Below are positions 1 to 5,435 of a stretch of DNA of 6,992 nucleotides, one piece after another (position 1 is the stretch's first letter; each line of letters begins with the position of its first letter). Both the position numbers and the translations under genes were made by a program. This DNA comes from Candidatus Coatesiibacteriota bacterium (GTDB lineage: Bacteria; RBG-13-66-14). The notes under the pieces were generated by a model. It was given only the letters and a program-made list of their open reading frames with translations. It ran no database searches and was not told the origin of the DNA. The stretch spans positions 1-6,992 of the forward strand of contig DAOVLG010000084.1 of NCBI GenBank assembly GCA_030631385.1, written 5' to 3'.

Positions 1-25
1 ATAAGGCGGGGAATAACCCCGCCTT
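1..25 (-). terminator. GC-rich hairpin downstream of the GAF gene, possible terminator or intergenic repeat
   Basis: A perfect 9-bp inverted repeat, AAGGCGGGG (3-11) and CCCCGCCTT (17-25), encloses the 5-base loop AATAA. It lies about 80 bases beyond the stop of the GAF gene on the minus strand. In that direction the 3' arm ends in TT and the window stops two bases later, so a U-tract cannot be seen. The stem resembles the GGCGGGG hairpins at 6810-6831, so it may be a dispersed repeat instead. Confidence 0.45.
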
Positions 26-106
26 CGATTTAATGTCGTTTTACGCTCTACTCGTACCGGAGGGCGCAGGTGGGGTCCGGGCGGGGGGATTGAAGACCGA
101 ATCGGG

Positions 107-574
107 CTAGGGGTGCAACAACGGTGCGACCAGGGGGCGCACGGCGTCCAGAAGCTCCCGGTCCTCGGGGGTGAAGGGGTCGTAGGTGTGGGAGTCTATG
201 TCTATCTGCCCGACCATGACGCCCCCGTTGAAAAGTGGAGCGACGATCTCGGCCCGTGTCTCCTCGCTGCAGGCGAGGTAGTCGTCCTCCCGGGTGACGT
301 CGCCGACGATGACCATCCGGCGCTCCTCGGCCGCCCGGCCGCAAACGCCCCGCCCGAAGGGGATGACGGTGTGTTCCGTCGCCGCCCCGGTGTACGGACC
401 CAGCACGAGCTCCCGGGGACGGTGGGGGTTGACGAAGTAGAAGCCGACCCAATCGTAGTGCGGCACGCGCTCGGCAAGCAGGTCGCAGACGCGCTGAAGC
501 TTATCCCCGTCGCCGCCCGGCCCCTCGATGATGCGGCGAACCTCCTCGATGAGCGCCGTCGGATTCCAGTCCAT
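107..574 (-). CDS. GAF-domain protein, free methionine-(R)-sulfoxide reductase (fRMsr/YebR) family
   Basis: This 155-aa cytoplasmic protein is a single GAF domain of normal fRMsr length. That family reduces free methionine-R-sulfoxide with cysteine chemistry, recycled by thioredoxin. Family signatures are DWVGFYF (41-47), LVLGPYTG (57-64), IPFGRGVCG (71-79), the ACSEETRAEIVAPL segment (101-114) and GQIDIDS (122-128). Cys78 and Cys102 match E. coli Cys94 and the catalytic Cys118. The position of E. coli Cys84, the usual resolving cysteine, is His68 here, so the enzyme may recycle differently or only bind a ligand. I chose the ATG at 574 because AGGAAGG lies just upstream and family homology begins there; an in-frame ATG at 637 would add 21 unrelated residues. 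The gene has its own promoter at 663-691. Family assignment is strong; enzyme activity is inference. Confidence 0.87.
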   Translation of the reverse strand: MDWNPTALIEEVRRIIEGPGGDGDKLQRVCDLLAERVPHYDWVGFYFVNPHRPRELVLGPYTGAATEHTVIPFGRGVCGRAAEERRMVIVGDVTREDDYLACSEETRAEIVAPLFNGGVMVGQIDIDSHTYDPFTPEDRELLDAVRPLVAPLLHP

Positions 575-662
575 TAAGCCTTCCTCTCCCGGAAGTGTTT
601 GACGCGGTATGCCGGGGACGCAACGATGCGCGTCCAAAAAGCCCGCCCGCGCGATGGTAGCG

Positions 663-691
663 ATTATACCAAAGGCGGGCGGATATATGTA
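663..691 (-). promoter_or_regulatory. Extended -10 promoter of the GAF gene
   Basis: The minus strand reads TGGTATAAT, a consensus TATAAT -10 box (663-668) with the extended TGn element. A weak -35, TACATA (686-691, 3 of 6 matches), lies 17 bases upstream. It sits just beyond the stop codon of the preceding minus-strand gene, so the GAF gene can be transcribed independently, with a leader of roughly 80 bases. Confidence 0.6.
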
Positions 692-707
692 TAGAGTACT
701 ATTGAGC

Positions 708-1136
708 TCAGTCGCCGAGAGGCACGAGCCTATCGCTGTCTGATTCCGTGGGGTCTTCCCGTTCCCCGACCAGCGGCTCCTCCTCGGCGAGGCCGATGCT
801 CACCAGTTGCCACCAGTTCCCGGAAGAATCCTGGAAGCCGCCGTAGGGGTTCTCCTCGCCGCAGAAGACGAAGCCGAGGGTGATCCCCTTGTGCCGGGCG
901 AAGGGGTAGAAGTCGTCGAAGGAGGCCCAGACGTTGAGGGCGATCTCCGGGGCCTCGAAGTCGCCCTTGATCACCTCCCGCACCCCGCAGCGCAGGACGT
1001 GCCCCCAGCCGTGGCTGAAGGTGTACTCGGTGTCAACCTTGAGCACCAGCTCCGCTCCGGCCCACTCATCGGCCGCCCGGACCGCCGGGAGGATGAGGAC
1101 GAGCGCCGCCACTACGGACAAAAACCTTTTCGACAT
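708..1136 (-). CDS. Small exported protein of unknown function
   Basis: I do not recognise this 142-aa protein. The N-terminus is a typical Sec signal peptide: Lys3-Arg4, a hydrophobic stretch (residues 5-19) and a probable cut after Ala21 or Ala22. The mature part of about 120 residues alternates short hydrophobic stretches with aromatic residues, as in a small beta-sheet domain: ELVLKVDTEY (29-38), GWGHVLRCGVREVIKGDF (42-59), IALNVWASFDDFYPF (64-78) and KGITLGFVF (82-90). It has only two cysteines, Cys49 and Cys91, which could form a disulfide after export. The C-terminal 25 residues are acidic and probably flexible. The start ATG has GGAGG about 7 bases upstream. A near-consensus promoter lies at 1250-1278, leaving a leader of about 105 bases. 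Coding potential is well supported; the function is unknown. Confidence 0.78.
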   Translation of the reverse strand: MSKRFLSVVAALVLILPAVRAADEWAGAELVLKVDTEYTFSHGWGHVLRCGVREVIKGDFEAPEIALNVWASFDDFYPFARHKGITLGFVFCGEENPYGGFQDSSGNWWQLVSIGLAEEEPLVGEREDPTESDSDRLVPLGD

Positions 1137-1249
1137 AGTAATAACCTCCGGCCCGACCGGGATCGTTCTTATGATACTCAGAACCCCCTATAATACTCGG
1201 TATCCCATCGGAGGGTTCCCCCAATCTCCCCCGGCTCCCCTACCTTCTT

Positions 1250-1278
1250 AATATAGTATGACTTATGCGTCCTGTCAA
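1250..1278 (-). promoter_or_regulatory. Near-consensus sigma-70 promoter for the small exported protein gene
   Basis: The minus strand carries a perfect TTGACA -35 box (1273-1278), a 17-base spacer and TATATT as -10 (1250-1255). This is the best promoter match in the window. Transcription should begin near 1243 and run about 105 bases before the ATG at 1136. The -35 is next to a GC-rich inverted repeat, GCCCGG (1279-1284) with CCGGGC (1297-1302). Confidence 0.7.
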
Positions 1279-1321
1279 GCCCGGGTGCCGCCGGCGCCGG
1301 GCGCTCTCCCTCCGCTCTAAT

Positions 1322-1375
1322 GTAGGGGAGGCCCTCTGTGGCCGCATGCGGAAAGGTCTGGAGACCCTCCCCTAC
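1322..1375. repeat. Multi-stem intergenic inverted repeat
   Basis: The outer arms GTAGGGGAGG (1322-1331) and CCTCCCCTAC (1366-1375) are perfect complements of 10 bp. Between them lie a perfect palindrome, CCGCATGCGG (1342-1351), and a smaller hairpin, GGTCT (1355-1359) with AGACC (1362-1366), which overlaps the outer arm by one base. The element lies 38 bases beyond the stop of the propeller gene. No U-tract follows on either strand, so it resembles a REP-like dispersed element more than an intrinsic terminator. It shares the opening GTAGGG with the repeats at 6711 and 6807. Confidence 0.55.
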
Positions 1376-1413
1376 GAGACCCGCCCGCTTTAAACACCAA
1401 GAATGATCACGAA

Positions 1414-3288
1414 TCAACGCGAGACGACCAGCCTCTGCGTGATGGAGCCGGATTCCGTTAACAGACGGTAGAGATAAACGCCGCTCTCAACGTCGGTGCA
1501 GTCCCAAACGACCTCGTGATGCCCCAACGTCAGTTCGCCATCTACCAACGTCGCCACCCGACGCCCCGAGAGGTCGTAAACCGCCAGCTCGACCCGGCCC
1601 TCGTCTGGCAGCGAGTAGACGAAGTTGATCACGTCCCGGGCCGGGTTCGGGTACGCCGCGTATAAAAGCAGCTCCGGCCCCACCTCGGGAACGGTTACGG
1701 CATCAGTCGGGCCGAAGCGGCTCACAGTCCCGTCGGCCTCGGTAACCTCCAGCCAGTAACGGTACTCCACGCCTGCAAGGGGTTGAAACCCCTTGTCTTT
1801 TCTGTCCAGGTAGCTGGTTGCGGAGCCGGGGAGCGGGTTATGGTGAATAGCCACCGGCTCAGCATCCCCCACCGAGCGCAGGACGCGCAGGCCCGCAGGA
1901 GCACCGCCCTCGATGCGCCAGTTTACCAGGACGCCCTCGTCTTCTGCGTTAGCGACGAAGTCAACTATATCAACAACGCCGCCGGTGTCCACGTCGAAGT
2001 ACCAGTCCATCTCCTCGGCCCAGTGCTCGCCGCTCCCCTCGTCCACAGACTTCACCCGCCACCAGATGCGGTCGCCCTCCTGGATGCCCTCGGTGATGTG
2101 GTACTCGGACTCCGTCAACCCGGTGACCTCCTCGTACTCGTCAAAGTCCGGATCCTCCCCCCACCACAGCGTGTAGCTCTCCAGGTCCGGAATCTCGTGG
2201 TCCTCCCAGTCCAGCGTCGGGGTGAGGGTGTCTATGGTCTCTCCCTTCACCGGCCAGACCAGGTGGAAGAGGTCCTCGACCAGCGCGGCGTACATCACGG
2301 CGCCGAGGATGTAGTTGTTGTAGGAGATATGCGGCCTGTCGTACTCGTCCAAAGCCAGCGAAGCGCCCAGACACACGTTACCCACCGAGTCCACCACCTC
2401 GCGGTGCCACTCCCCGCCGTCCCGGTAAACATAAATCAGATCGGTGTTGGCGTAATACGCGATGTGGGGTTCGTCGTTCGAGTCGAGCGCCAGGGAGCAG
2501 TACCTCCCAACATACACCTCAGAATCCAAGATCTCCACATGCCAGGAGCCGTCCCGGTAGGCGTAGCGTAAATCGTTTTCACCTTCTTCGTAATACACGA
2601 TATGAGGACGGTCCAGCGAATCAAGCGCAATTGAACAAGAATCGACAAGTACCAATCCCGAATCCACGATCTCCTCCGACCACTCGCCGCCGTCTTTGAC
2701 CATAAATGTCAATTCGTCATCGTCCCAGCCCGTCGCGATACAGGGCCTGTCGTCCCCGTCAACCGCGATGTCCCCCGCCCCGGCCCTTTCCAAGTGCATG
2801 TCGAACCCGTCCCAGTACGCATAGTCACGATAATCCCATGCAAAAGAAATGTGCGTATGTTGGGACGAATCCAGATCGATAGACATATAGGGAATACCCT
2901 CAAAACCCAGAGTATATTCTACGCAAATATCATGTTGTCCCGAACCGTCGATGTACGTGTAAATGTAATATGTAAAGGGTTCGAAAATATCGAAAAGGCA
3001 ATATACAAAATGTGGATATTCTTCATCATCCAAGGCCAAATCAATTAATCCATCTAAATCATAACTTTCGTATATAGAATCGTACGACCAACCCGATCCG
3101 TCCCACCGTGCGTAGGTCAGCGTATTATCGTACACATAAGCGATACGGGGCCGGTGCAAGCCATCCAAGGCAAGGCCGGTATCACGACCGTGGCCCTGCA
3201 GTCCGTCAATCGCCTCAATGTGCCACTCCAACGCCGCCAGGGGCGCCGCCAGGCAGAGAGCGACGAGGATGATCACTTTTTTGTACAT
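1414..3288 (-). CDS. Exported seven-bladed beta-propeller protein with Fn3-like domains and C-terminal FlgD-like/T9SS-type sorting domain
   Basis: This 624-aa protein starts with a Sec signal peptide (1-19, cut near Ala19; Cys12 is not in a lipobox). Seven degenerate repeats follow, each centred on a LALDxxDRPHIAYY-like motif at about residues 38, 83, 136, 173, 219, 265 and 310, with spacings of 38-53 residues. Most continue with a YRDGGxWHxExVDS-like strand. Seven units suggest a seven-bladed beta-propeller. Residues 341-434 (WPVKGET, TPTLDWED, IWWRVKSVD) and 438-535 look like two Fn3-type domains. Residues 538-624 are a FlgD-Ig/type A sorting domain, with YPNPARDVINF, VYDLSGRRVATL and SGVYLYRL. 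The protein is probably secreted or surface-bound and may bind a ligand; no catalytic residues are evident. The start has GGAGGT 6 bases upstream and a strong promoter. Blades 1-3 are AT-rich, and residues 497-504 are encoded by an intergenic-type repeat. Confidence 0.88.
   Translation of the reverse strand: MYKKVIILVALCLAAPLAALEWHIEAIDGLQGHGRDTGLALDGLHRPRIAYVYDNTLTYARWDGSGWSYDSIYESYDLDGLIDLALDDEEYPHFVYCLFDIFEPFTYYIYTYIDGSGQHDICVEYTLGFEGIPYMSIDLDSSQHTHISFAWDYRDYAYWDGFDMHLERAGAGDIAVDGDDRPCIATGWDDDELTFMVKDGGEWSEEIVDSGLVLVDSCSIALDSLDRPHIVYYEEGENDLRYAYRDGSWHVEILDSEVYVGRYCSLALDSNDEPHIAYYANTDLIYVYRDGGEWHREVVDSVGNVCLGASLALDEYDRPHISYNNYILGAVMYAALVEDLFHLVWPVKGETIDTLTPTLDWEDHEIPDLESYTLWWGEDPDFDEYEEVTGLTESEYHITEGIQEGDRIWWRVKSVDEGSGEHWAEEMDWYFDVDTGGVVDIVDFVANAEDEGVLVNWRIEGGAPAGLRVLRSVGDAEPVAIHHNPLPGSATSYLDRKDKGFQPLAGVEYRYWLEVTEADGTVSRFGPTDAVTVPEVGPELLLYAAYPNPARDVINFVYSLPDEGRVELAVYDLSGRRVATLVDGELTLGHHEVVWDCTDVESGVYLYRLLTESGSITQRLVVSR
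1776..1801 (-). repeat. Palindromic intergenic repeat copy embedded in the propeller gene
   Basis: These 26 bases are identical, read on the minus strand, to the intergenic hairpin at 6741-6766. The core is CAAGGGG and CCCCTTG around a 6-base loop. Within the gene it encodes residues 497-504 (KDKGFQPL), in a loop of the second Fn3-like domain just before GVEYRYWLEV. The match ends sharply on both sides. Confidence 0.75.
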
Positions 3289-3299
3289 CGCTCCACCTC
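3289..3299 (-). promoter_or_regulatory. Ribosome binding site of the propeller gene
   Basis: GGAGGT lies 6 bases before the ATG at 3288 on the minus strand, at close to ideal spacing. It fixes the start shown and places the signal peptide at the true N-terminus. Confidence 0.7.
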
Positions 3300-3312
3300 C
3301 TATGCAACCTTT

Positions 3313-3341
3313 AATATACTACATTTTCAACCCTCCGTCAA
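3313..3341 (-). promoter_or_regulatory. Sigma-70 promoter of the propeller gene
   Basis: The minus strand carries TTGACG (3336-3341), a 17-base spacer and TATATT (3313-3318). Only the last base of the -35 departs from consensus. The predicted start of transcription is near 3306, giving a short leader of about 18 bases that contains the ribosome binding site. Confidence 0.68.
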
Positions 3342-3460
3342 CCCATCAAAAAGGACGGTGCTGCGACCGCCCCTCTCATTGCGCCCCGATCCCCAGCGGC
3401 TCATGGCTTCCCCTTCACTCGCGATACTTCTTCCGCATCTAAGCATACACCTTTTCACAG

Positions 3461-3494
3461 AAAATACAAACGGGGCGGGCTTCCTAACGCCCCG
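3461..3494 (-). terminator. Rho-independent terminator of the DUF2225-like gene
   Basis: On the minus strand, about 40 bases past the stop at 3534, CGGGGCG and CGCCCCG (3488-3494 and 3471-3477) form a 7-bp GC stem with a 10-base loop. It is followed by a T-rich run, TTTGTATTTT (3461-3470). Placement and orientation fit termination of the DUF2225-like gene before the propeller promoter. Confidence 0.62.
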
Positions 3495-3533
3495 CCTCCA
3501 AATCCCTAGACAGTTCCCAATTAACTATACCTC

Positions 3534-4520
3534 CTATTTGATATAGTCGGCCAAGGCTTGCACAATTTCCATCTCCCCGTCGTCGTAGAGGAGCGGGCGG
3601 AGCTTGAGCTCCTGGGAATAATTCTCCCGGAAGCGGCCGATCCACGGGGCGAGCTCGTCGGAGGTCCAGCCCAGCCGGGTGCCGTAGTAGTAGACCAGAA
3701 GCGCCGCGTCGGCCCGGTCAATCGCGTCCGAGACGTTGTTAGAGAAGAACTCCCAGGCACCCTGAGCGGTGACGGCGTCCTCGGCGTCGTCCATCCCCCC
3801 GCCGCCGGAAAAGTCGCCCTCGAGCACGCGCCCCCGGATCTCCGGCGCGTCGCACAGGAGAAGCTGGCTCACGACGAAGTCGCTCATCCCCGACTCGGCC
3901 AGGTCGGGCATGAGCATGGCCTCCTCGAAGCGCCGCTTCGCCTCGTCGTAGTTTCCCTCGAGGCGCGACATCTCCGCCGCGAGGTAGACCCGCTCGACGA
4001 GCTGCTCCGGCGCCACCTCACCCGCCTCGAGAGCCTCGTCCAGCAGGGTGATAATCGCGTCTGTGTAGTTATAGCGATAGGCCTGGCTGACGTTCTCCGG
4101 CCGCAGGCACCACCAGCCGATTAAAAGGGTGTCGGCCAGCTCGACCCCCGTCGCACCCCGGAACTCCTCCAACAGGTACAGGTTGTAGTACCGCTCCCAG
4201 AGCGGCTGTTCCCCGGCTCGGCCGGAAAGAGTCTCGCGGACGAAGGCGGTTTCATCATCGGGGAGCTCCTCGCCGAAGCGGCCCACCCAATCGGCATAGC
4301 CGCACTCCGGCGAGTAACCGATCCAATACCACCAGGGCTGGTCGCCGACGGCGTGCTGGGCGAAGTCGGTGCCGACGCCGCCAAAGTTGTTCGTGCTCAC
4401 CAGCACCCGCACCTCGATCTCCTCACCGCACACCGGGCAGGCGCGGGTGTCGGTCTCCAGGGTGGTGGCCCCGGCGGTCAGGCTTAAAACGAGAACAAGG
4501 GGTACGATCCGGCGGAACAT
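3534..4520 (-). CDS. Exported zinc-ribbon plus TPR-like protein, DUF2225-related
   Basis: This 328-aa protein has a Sec signal peptide (residues 1-18, cut near Ala16 or Ala18). It is followed by a treble-clef/zinc-ribbon-like module: CPVCG (28-32), TDF (51-53) and SPECGYADW (70-78). The order and spacing recall DUF2225 proteins, where the second knuckle is normally CPxCGYA. Here its first cysteine is Ser70, leaving Cys28, Cys31 and Cys73. The rest is mainly alpha-helical and TPR-like, clearest at 172-203 (LVERVYLAAEMSRLEGNYDEAKRRFEEAM). I chose the ATG at 4520 because GGGAGGG lies 5 bases upstream, a signal peptide follows directly, and an extended -10 sits just behind. The frame is open back to 4922, but that part is unlike protein. 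An envelope role is likely; the activity is unknown. A terminator follows at 3461-3494. Confidence 0.8.
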   Translation of the reverse strand: MFRRIVPLVLVLSLTAGATTLETDTRACPVCGEEIEVRVLVSTNNFGGVGTDFAQHAVGDQPWWYWIGYSPECGYADWVGRFGEELPDDETAFVRETLSGRAGEQPLWERYYNLYLLEEFRGATGVELADTLLIGWWCLRPENVSQAYRYNYTDAIITLLDEALEAGEVAPEQLVERVYLAAEMSRLEGNYDEAKRRFEEAMLMPDLAESGMSDFVVSQLLLCDAPEIRGRVLEGDFSGGGGMDDAEDAVTAQGAWEFFSNNVSDAIDRADAALLVYYYGTRLGWTSDELAPWIGRFRENYSQELKLRPLLYDDGEMEIVQALADYIK

Positions 4521-4550
4521 GGGAACCCTCCCGAGGTTGTCTTTTGGACC

Positions 4551-4559
4551 AGTATAGCA
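4551..4559 (-). promoter_or_regulatory. Extended -10 promoter of the DUF2225-like gene
   Basis: The minus strand reads TGCTATACT: a TATACT -10 box (4551-4556) with the extended TGn element. No recognisable -35 lies 16-18 bases upstream, where the sequence is a GC-rich GGC-repeat tract. The leader would be about 25 bases and includes the GGGAGGG ribosome binding site. Confidence 0.5.
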
Positions 4560-4562
4560 CGA

Positions 4563-4590
4563 TTGGCGGCCCGGCGGCGGCGGGTAGAAT
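4563..4590 (+). promoter_or_regulatory. Possible weak plus-strand promoter
   Basis: TTGGCG (4563-4568), a 16-base spacer and TAGAAT (4585-4590) give a 4-of-6 and 5-of-6 match on the plus strand, diverging from the DUF2225-like gene. A second weak candidate is TTGAAT (4744-4749), 17 bases, TATATA (4767-4772). Either could transcribe the structured gap towards the AIM24 remnant. Such matches arise by chance, so confidence is low. Confidence 0.22.
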
Positions 4591-4684
4591 TTCACCTTCG
4601 CCCGGAGCCGCTCTTTAATTGAGGGATCATCACACGTTTTTGAACCAGTGTAGAGTATGCTCCTGAGACATTTAAGGGCGTTTG

Positions 4685-4748
4685 GGTCGTTTCGCTGTTC
4701 AAACCTAAACGACCTCTCTCGGATAAACGGACGGGGATTAGGTTTGAA
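4685..4748. repeat. Two interlocking inverted repeats
   Basis: Stem A is GGTCGTTT (4685-4692) with AAACGACC (4707-4714), 8 perfect pairs and a 14-base loop. Stem B is TTCAAACCTAA (4698-4708) with TTAGGTTTGAA (4738-4748), 11 perfect pairs and a 29-base loop. The 5' arm of B lies mainly in the loop of A and overlaps A by two bases. The two are therefore alternatives, or nearly a pseudoknot. No gene covers this stretch convincingly. Confidence 0.5.
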
Positions 4749-4806
4749 TCCACCGTGAGGGGCAACTATATACGTCGTCTTGTGCGGGCGGACACAGGCG
4801 TGTGCC

Positions 4807-4885
4807 GGCGGTGGCACAGTTTTTGCGCAAATGAACCTCGGTGAAGTCCGCCAGCTCCCCTCCTGCAAAAACCTGTGCCACCGCC
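4807..4885. repeat. Long imperfect inverted repeat in the 4521-4989 gap
   Basis: The left arm (4807-4826, beginning GGCGGTGGCACAG) and right arm (4865-4885, ending CTGTGCCACCGCC) are complementary over 20 pairs with a single one-base bulge. They enclose a 38-base centre. There is no transposase and no obvious flanking target duplication. It could be a miniature inverted-repeat element, a structured RNA or a protein-binding site. It lies in a 469-base gap without a gene. Confidence 0.55.
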
Positions 4886-4989
4886 TCAGCGATCGCGGAT
4901 TCGGCGGGTGTACGCCGGACACTTGACGCGGCGGTCAAGCTTCACGCTATCCACCGCCTCGCCCCGTCATCTGGTGGCGGGATGGCGCC

Positions 4990-5348
4990 ATGGTCAGTAT
5001 GTCCGCCGACGTCGAGATGAAGACCAAGGCTCGCGGCGGCGTCGGCAAGGCGCTCCTGCGCTCCTTCGTCGGCGGCGAGAGCTTCTTCCAGAACACATTC
5101 ACCGGCGGCGAGGTCACCTTCGCCCCCCCTACCCCGGCGACGGCGAGGAGTACGTCGTGGACACCGGCCACATCGTCGCCTTCGACGAATCCGCCACCTT
5201 CAAGGTCACCAAGGCCGGCGGGATGAAATCCCTCTTCTTCTCCGGCGAGGGCTTCGTCTGCCGCTTCACCGGGCCGGGCCGCGTCTGGCTCCAGACCCGC
5301 AACCCGATGGTGTTCCTCCAGATGATCGCCGCCGCGTCGAAGAAGTAG
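4990..5348 (+). pseudogene. Broken AIM24/TIGR00266-family gene, copy 1 (internal deletion plus frameshift)
   Basis: Homology begins with MVSMSADVEMKTKARGG at 4990, followed by GGESFFQNTFTGG and EVTFAPP. In the next frame it continues YPGDGEEYVVDTGHIVAFD, then KAGGMKSLFFSGEGFVCRF, GPGRVWLQTRNP and a stop at 5346-5348. These are signatures of the AIM24/TIGR00266 beta-barrel family, whose function is poorly known in bacteria. Intact members run to about 220-260 residues; joining both frames gives about 119. The N-terminal strands before GAMVSM are missing. The middle between PGD and EEYVVDTGH, roughly 90-100 residues by memory of the family, is also missing. The frame changes at a C7 run (5123-5129), where one more C would restore it. 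No ribosome binding site precedes the ATG. A good terminator follows at 5367. I read this as a decayed gene; a sequencing error could explain the frameshift but not the deletion. Confidence 0.75.
5183..5317 (+). repeat. Direct repeat, left copy (AIM24 3' segment)
   Basis: These 135 bases match 6542-6676 at 131 positions when aligned by eye. The four differences are all synonymous third-position changes (codons for Glu, Lys, Gly and Gly). The match stops abruptly at both ends. The repeats are in the same orientation, 1359 bases apart start to start, and enclose the EEP gene with its promoter. Confidence 0.9.
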
Positions 5349-5366
5349 CCGACGAGCGCGTAATGA

Positions 5367-5390
5367 GGGTCCCCGCCGGGACCCCTTTTT
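5367..5390 (+). terminator. Rho-independent terminator after AIM24 copy 1
   Basis: GGGTCCC (5367-5373) and GGGACCC (5378-5384) form a perfect 7-bp stem with the tetraloop CGCC. A C and then TTTTT follow on the plus strand. It lies 19 bases past the stop of AIM24 copy 1, the classic arrangement. Its survival suggests that the plus-strand gene was once a functional transcription unit. Confidence 0.8.
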
Positions 5391-5413
5391 GAATCCTGTC
5401 GCATGACGTAGTG

Positions 5414-5431
5414 CGGGGCTTCCACGCCCCG
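5414..5431. repeat. Short GC hairpin at the end of the EEP gene
   Basis: CGGGGC (5414-5419) and GCCCCG (5426-5431) form a 6-bp stem with a 6-base loop, starting 5 bases beyond the EEP stop codon. It lacks a U-tract on the minus strand and resembles the GGGGC-type repeats elsewhere in the window. It may block 3' decay or assist termination. Confidence 0.45.
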
Positions 5432-5435
5432 TCCC

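Noticed and set aside
113..577. Long plus-strand open frame opposite the GAF gene
   Set aside because: It is the antisense of a clear GAF-family gene; long shadow frames are expected in GC-rich coding DNA.
641..680. GCCCGCC and GGCGGGC inverted repeat around the GAF promoter
   Set aside because: The arms are 7 bp with a 26-base gap in GC-rich sequence, too weak to call an operator.
1178..1417. Minus-strand open frame of 79 codons between the propeller gene and the small exported protein gene
   Set aside because: It runs through the compound inverted repeat and the promoter at 1250-1278, lacks a ribosome binding site, and its protein has no recognisable character.
1783..2571. 262-codon plus-strand open frame opposite the propeller gene
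   Set aside because: The minus strand carries clear repeated domains here; the plus-strand product is low in complexity and has no start signals.
4889..4896. GCGATCGC octamer, like the HIP1 site of cyanobacteria
   Set aside because: A single copy in GC-rich DNA is expected by chance and nothing else here suggests cyanobacteria.
4521..4922. Upstream extension of the DUF2225-like reading frame to 4922
   Set aside because: The extension reads through a promoter, a ribosome binding site and three inverted repeats, while a signal peptide begins exactly at the ATG at 4520.
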